9,813 nt of DNA, from positions 1-9,813 of the forward strand of contig CACZSC010000076.1 of the NCBI GenBank assembly GCA_902783755.1, written 5' to 3'. The translations under genes and the position numbers were made by a program. Under the pieces are notes generated by a model. It ran no database searches, was not told the DNA's origin, and was given only the letters and a program-made list of their open reading frames with translations. This DNA is from an uncultured Ruminococcus sp. (GTDB lineage: Bacteria > Bacillota > Clostridia > Oscillospirales > CAG-272). Of this stretch, positions 7,620 to 9,813 are shown in pieces (the stretch's first letter is position 1; each line of letters begins with the position of its first letter).

Positions 7620-7648
7620 ATTATACCAAAACGGTAAATGGAATTCAA
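7620..7648 (-). promoter_or_regulatory. sigma-A-type promoter (extended -10) of the exported protein gene
   Basis: A consensus -10 TATAAT (7625-7620) preceded by TGG, which makes an extended -10, and a -35-like TTGAAT (7648-7643) at a 17-bp spacing. Transcription would start near 7613, giving a leader of about 50 nt. The -35 begins just 1 nt after the upstream gene's stop. No terminator is visible between that gene and the promoter, so read-through from upstream may add to expression. Confidence 0.82.
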
Positions 7649-7649
7649 C

Positions 7650-9813
7650 CTATTTTGTGAGCAGCTCAGCGACCGCGTCGGCGTCTTCCGACGCCAGTTT
7701 CCTCATGTGCGCCGCTCTCTCCGCCAGGTCTGCTGAAATGGCCGCCCGGCTGCCGATGACTTCCCGTGCATATCCCGTCAGCTTCCCGGCTGTCCCCGGG
7801 TCATCCGCCGCAGGGATCAGATAATCCTGACCGAGCTCCTTCATCATTGCATCGATCTTGGGGTCGTAGGAAATTCCGATCACCGGCACCTCTGCCGACG
7901 AAGCGAATATGATCGAGTGGAGACGCATGCCCACGGTCAGTTCCGAATCATGGAGGATCGAGATCAGGTCTCCCGCAAGCTCCGGCATGTATATGACCGC
8001 CTTCCCGCCTGCCGCCTCGATCTCTGCCTTAAGCTTTTCTGAAATCACGACATCCTGTGCCTTCTGCATGGGTATAATAAGCGTGACGTACCCGTATTCC
8101 CTGTAGATGCTCACGCACGCCTCGGCCACTGCTACGGCCAGCCTGCTGTCCGGCTCGGTCAGCTTTGCCTTGTTTCGTCCCTTGTTGCTGACAGCCACCG
8201 GCCTCAGGGAGACTGCGATGTACTTGCCTGACAGTTCCAGATTGTTCTTTATCCGATCTACGGCTTCTTCTCCGCCGGGAGTGATCAGGAATGCAGGGTC
8301 GGCAGATATCCTGATATCCTTTTTTCCGTCCACGCCGAGAGCCCTGAGTTCCTCATATGAACCCCTGTCGCGCACTGACACATATTCCGCTTCCTCGACC
8401 GCTTTTCTGGCACGTCTTTTGTTCGGTTCGTAGTTGATGGGGCCTATGCCGTTCGCATAAACGCATGCTTTCGTCCCCATCTTTTCGGCCATTCTCATGA
8501 TTCCGGCGTAATAAATGAGATTGCGCTTGCTGGTCGTATCCTGCAGCAGGCTTCCGCCTCCGGAGATCAGTACCTTGCTCTGCCTGATGCTCTTTGACGC
8601 CGAGAAAAAGTTGAATCTGTCTATGCATCCTACTCCGGATGCCTTTGACGCCTTTCCGGGGCTCTTTGCAAGCGCGGATATCCTAACGCCCGGCACTCTT
8701 TCGGCAACGGATCTCGATATTATGTCAAGAAGGCTTTCATCGCCGAGGTTCCCGTATCCGTAATATCCGCTTATGACAACGTCGCTTTCCCCTTTGCGTC
8801 TTGAGAACTGAACCGGCGCCGCAAGTGCGGCGGCGTACATTTCCAGATAGTCGTCCGTCATCTTCGCGGCAGTGTAGTTTGAAAGCACGAATTCCCGGTT
8901 CCTTCTTCCCATTTCCTCAGCTTCCGGCCTGTCCATATTGAGAAGTGCCGATATATCGTTCAGAAGGGATCTGCCGTCCGCCCTGGGATAGCCTCTGCAG
9001 CAGAAATTCGTCGCCTGGGCTGCCGGGATCTTTTCGTCCGTAAAGATCCCGATGGATCCCTGGTTCCCGGCAACTATCACCGGTTTAGCCGAAGCCATGG
9101 CTTCAAGCACCGACCGGGATACTCCGATGAACACATCGGCCGCGGCGCAGTACTCGTATGTGTTCGAAACGGCGCCCGTGACCGTTATGAAGTCTTCTTC
9201 CGTTTTTCCGTTTATCTCGGACGCCTTTTCCCGGATCTTCTCAAGCTCCCCTCCGCCTCCGACAATGATAATCTCGGTACCGGGATGCCTGACGTATATC
9301 TCTTCTGCTATGTCCAGCAGCCTTAAAGCGGGATCCGCCCTGTCGGCATCCAGCCGGCTCATGTATACGATCCTTCTCTTTTCGCGGTCCAGCCCGTGCT
9401 TCTCAAGCACGGCGCTGAAGTCCGTTTCGGGCGAAAATTTGTCCGTGTCTATCCCGTTGACGGTCAGATGGATCCTCGACCTCGCGCAGCCGTATTCACG
9501 GACCAAGTAATCCGAGATGTCCTCGGACACCGCCATCGTCCTTTCTCCCCAGCGGGACAGCAGTCTCCAGATCGGGTTCACCGTAAAGTCGAGATGCGCG
9601 GTGGTCACGAATCTTGGCTTCACGCCTCTTTCGTCCGTCAGTTTGTCGGCAAGCGCCGAACAAAGGAAGGCCGGGATCCGCGCGTGAGCGTGGATAAGGT
9701 CGAACTTTTCCCGGCTTATGATCTCCTTCAGTCCTTTGTATGACTTTATAACGGCGCCGGGCTTTCTGCGGTCGAGAGGAAGATTTATGAGCCTCACTCC
9801 ATGCTCCGCCAGC
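7650..9813 (-). CDS. csaB: GT4 glycosyltransferase fused to CsaB-type polysaccharide pyruvyl transferase, 5' end cut by window edge
   Basis: Predicted wall-polysaccharide enzyme with two activities. The frame runs open to the window edge. A GTG at 9797 is in frame, but the upstream codons (AEHG before VRLINLPLDRRKP) continue a normal GT4 N-terminal domain, so the true start lies outside and perhaps 40-60 residues are missing. Counting from 9797, residues 1-325 are a GT4 fold: FDLIHAHARIPA (32-43), VNGIDTDKFSP (113-123), IVYMSRLDADR (143-153), and GVSRSVLEAMASAKPVI (225-241). In the last motif only the second Glu of the usual EX7E pair is present (E232). Residues about 338-715 are a complete CsaB-like domain: VISGYYGYGNLGDE (341-354), ISGGGSLLQD (411-420), ISADPAF (497-503), VGMRLHSIIFA (622-632), and GISYDPK (641-647). 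CsaB transfers pyruvate from PEP to a sugar of the secondary wall polysaccharide, creating the ligand for SLH domains; the next gene encodes an SLH-like protein. The junction is near base 8790, with no stop or frameshift seen. Confidence 0.93.
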   Translation of the reverse strand, partial: LAEHGVRLINLPLDRRKPGAVIKSYKGLKEIISREKFDLIHAHARIPAFLCSALADKLTDERGVKPRFVTTAHLDFTVNPIWRLLSRWGERTMAVSEDISDYLVREYGCARSRIHLTVNGIDTDKFSPETDFSAVLEKHGLDREKRRIVYMSRLDADRADPALRLLDIAEEIYVRHPGTEIIIVGGGGELEKIREKASEINGKTEEDFITVTGAVSNTYEYCAAADVFIGVSRSVLEAMASAKPVIVAGNQGSIGIFTDEKIPAAQATNFCCRGYPRADGRSLLNDISALLNMDRPEAEEMGRRNREFVLSNYTAAKMTDDYLEMYAAALAAPVQFSRRKGESDVVISGYYGYGNLGDESLLDIISRSVAERVPGVRISALAKSPGKASKASGVGCIDRFNFFSASKSIRQSKVLISGGGSLLQDTTSKRNLIYYAGIMRMAEKMGTKACVYANGIGPINYEPNKRRARKAVEEAEYVSVRDRGSYEELRALGVDGKKDIRISADPAFLITPGGEEAVDRIKNNLELSGKYIAVSLRPVAVSNKGRNKAKLTEPDSRLAVAVAEACVSIYREYGYVTLIIPMQKAQDVVISEKLKAEIEAAGGKAVIYMPELAGDLISILHDSELTVGMRLHSIIFASSAEVPVIGISYDPKIDAMMKELGQDYLIPAADDPGTAGKLTGYAREVIGSRAAISADLAERAAHMRKLASEDADAVAELLTK

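Noticed and set aside
9795..9797. GTG at 9797 as the real start of the GT4-CsaB gene
   Set aside because: The frame stays open upstream with residues that continue the GT4 fold, and the conserved N-terminal glycine-rich part of GT4 enzymes is missing from the window.
1..9813. Mobile elements, CRISPR arrays, toxin-antitoxin or phage-defence genes
   Set aside because: No transposase, integrase, spaced direct-repeat array or defence-type domain was found; gene order and composition look chromosomal throughout.

Overview
The window looks like a piece of chromosome from a Gram-positive, S-layer-type member of the Bacillota, most likely class Clostridia. The reasons are a canonical tRNA-sensing T-box riboswitch upstream of valS, sigma-A-type promoters, AGGAG-type ribosome binding sites, and a CsaB-type wall pyruvyl transferase next to an exported protein with divergent SLH-like repeats. 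This placement is inference; no marker gene fixes the genus. All five genes lie on the minus strand, so transcription runs from high to low coordinates. Two are cut by the window edges: the first (7650-9813, 5' end missing) and the last (1-1296, 3' end missing).

Region 9813-5541 is a cell-envelope module. It starts with an unusual single polypeptide that fuses a GT4-family glycosyltransferase to a complete CsaB-like polysaccharide pyruvyl transferase. CsaB enzymes pyruvylate the secondary wall polysaccharide that SLH domains bind. After an 87-bp gap holding a good promoter, the next gene encodes a 652-residue exported protein: signal peptide, four Cys-rich zinc-ribbon-like units, two InlB-B-like/bacterial-repeat domains separated by a Thr-rich linker, and a C-terminal region with three divergent SLH-like repeats. 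A strong hairpin-plus-T-tract terminator closes this module.

Region 5520-1 is a separate transcription unit. A near-consensus promoter (17-bp spacer) drives a leader of about 255 nt, most of it a T-box riboswitch. The specifier loop, AG bulge, distal GGAUG loop, stems II and III, antiterminator and intrinsic terminator can all be drawn by hand, and the specifier codon reads GUC (valine). The riboswitch precedes valS (valyl-tRNA synthetase), which is followed at 6- and 7-nt gaps by a PUA-domain rRNA methyltransferase (RlmI family) and a MurJ/MviN-family flippase. Valine-tRNA charging should therefore control all three genes unless internal promoters exist.

No mobile element, CRISPR array, tRNA or rRNA was seen. 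The noncoding stretch longer than 300 bp (5231-5603) is almost fully explained by the leader, promoter and terminator. Most of the window is ordinary housekeeping. The parts worth a second look are the glycosyltransferase-CsaB fusion and the exported multi-zinc-ribbon protein beside it.
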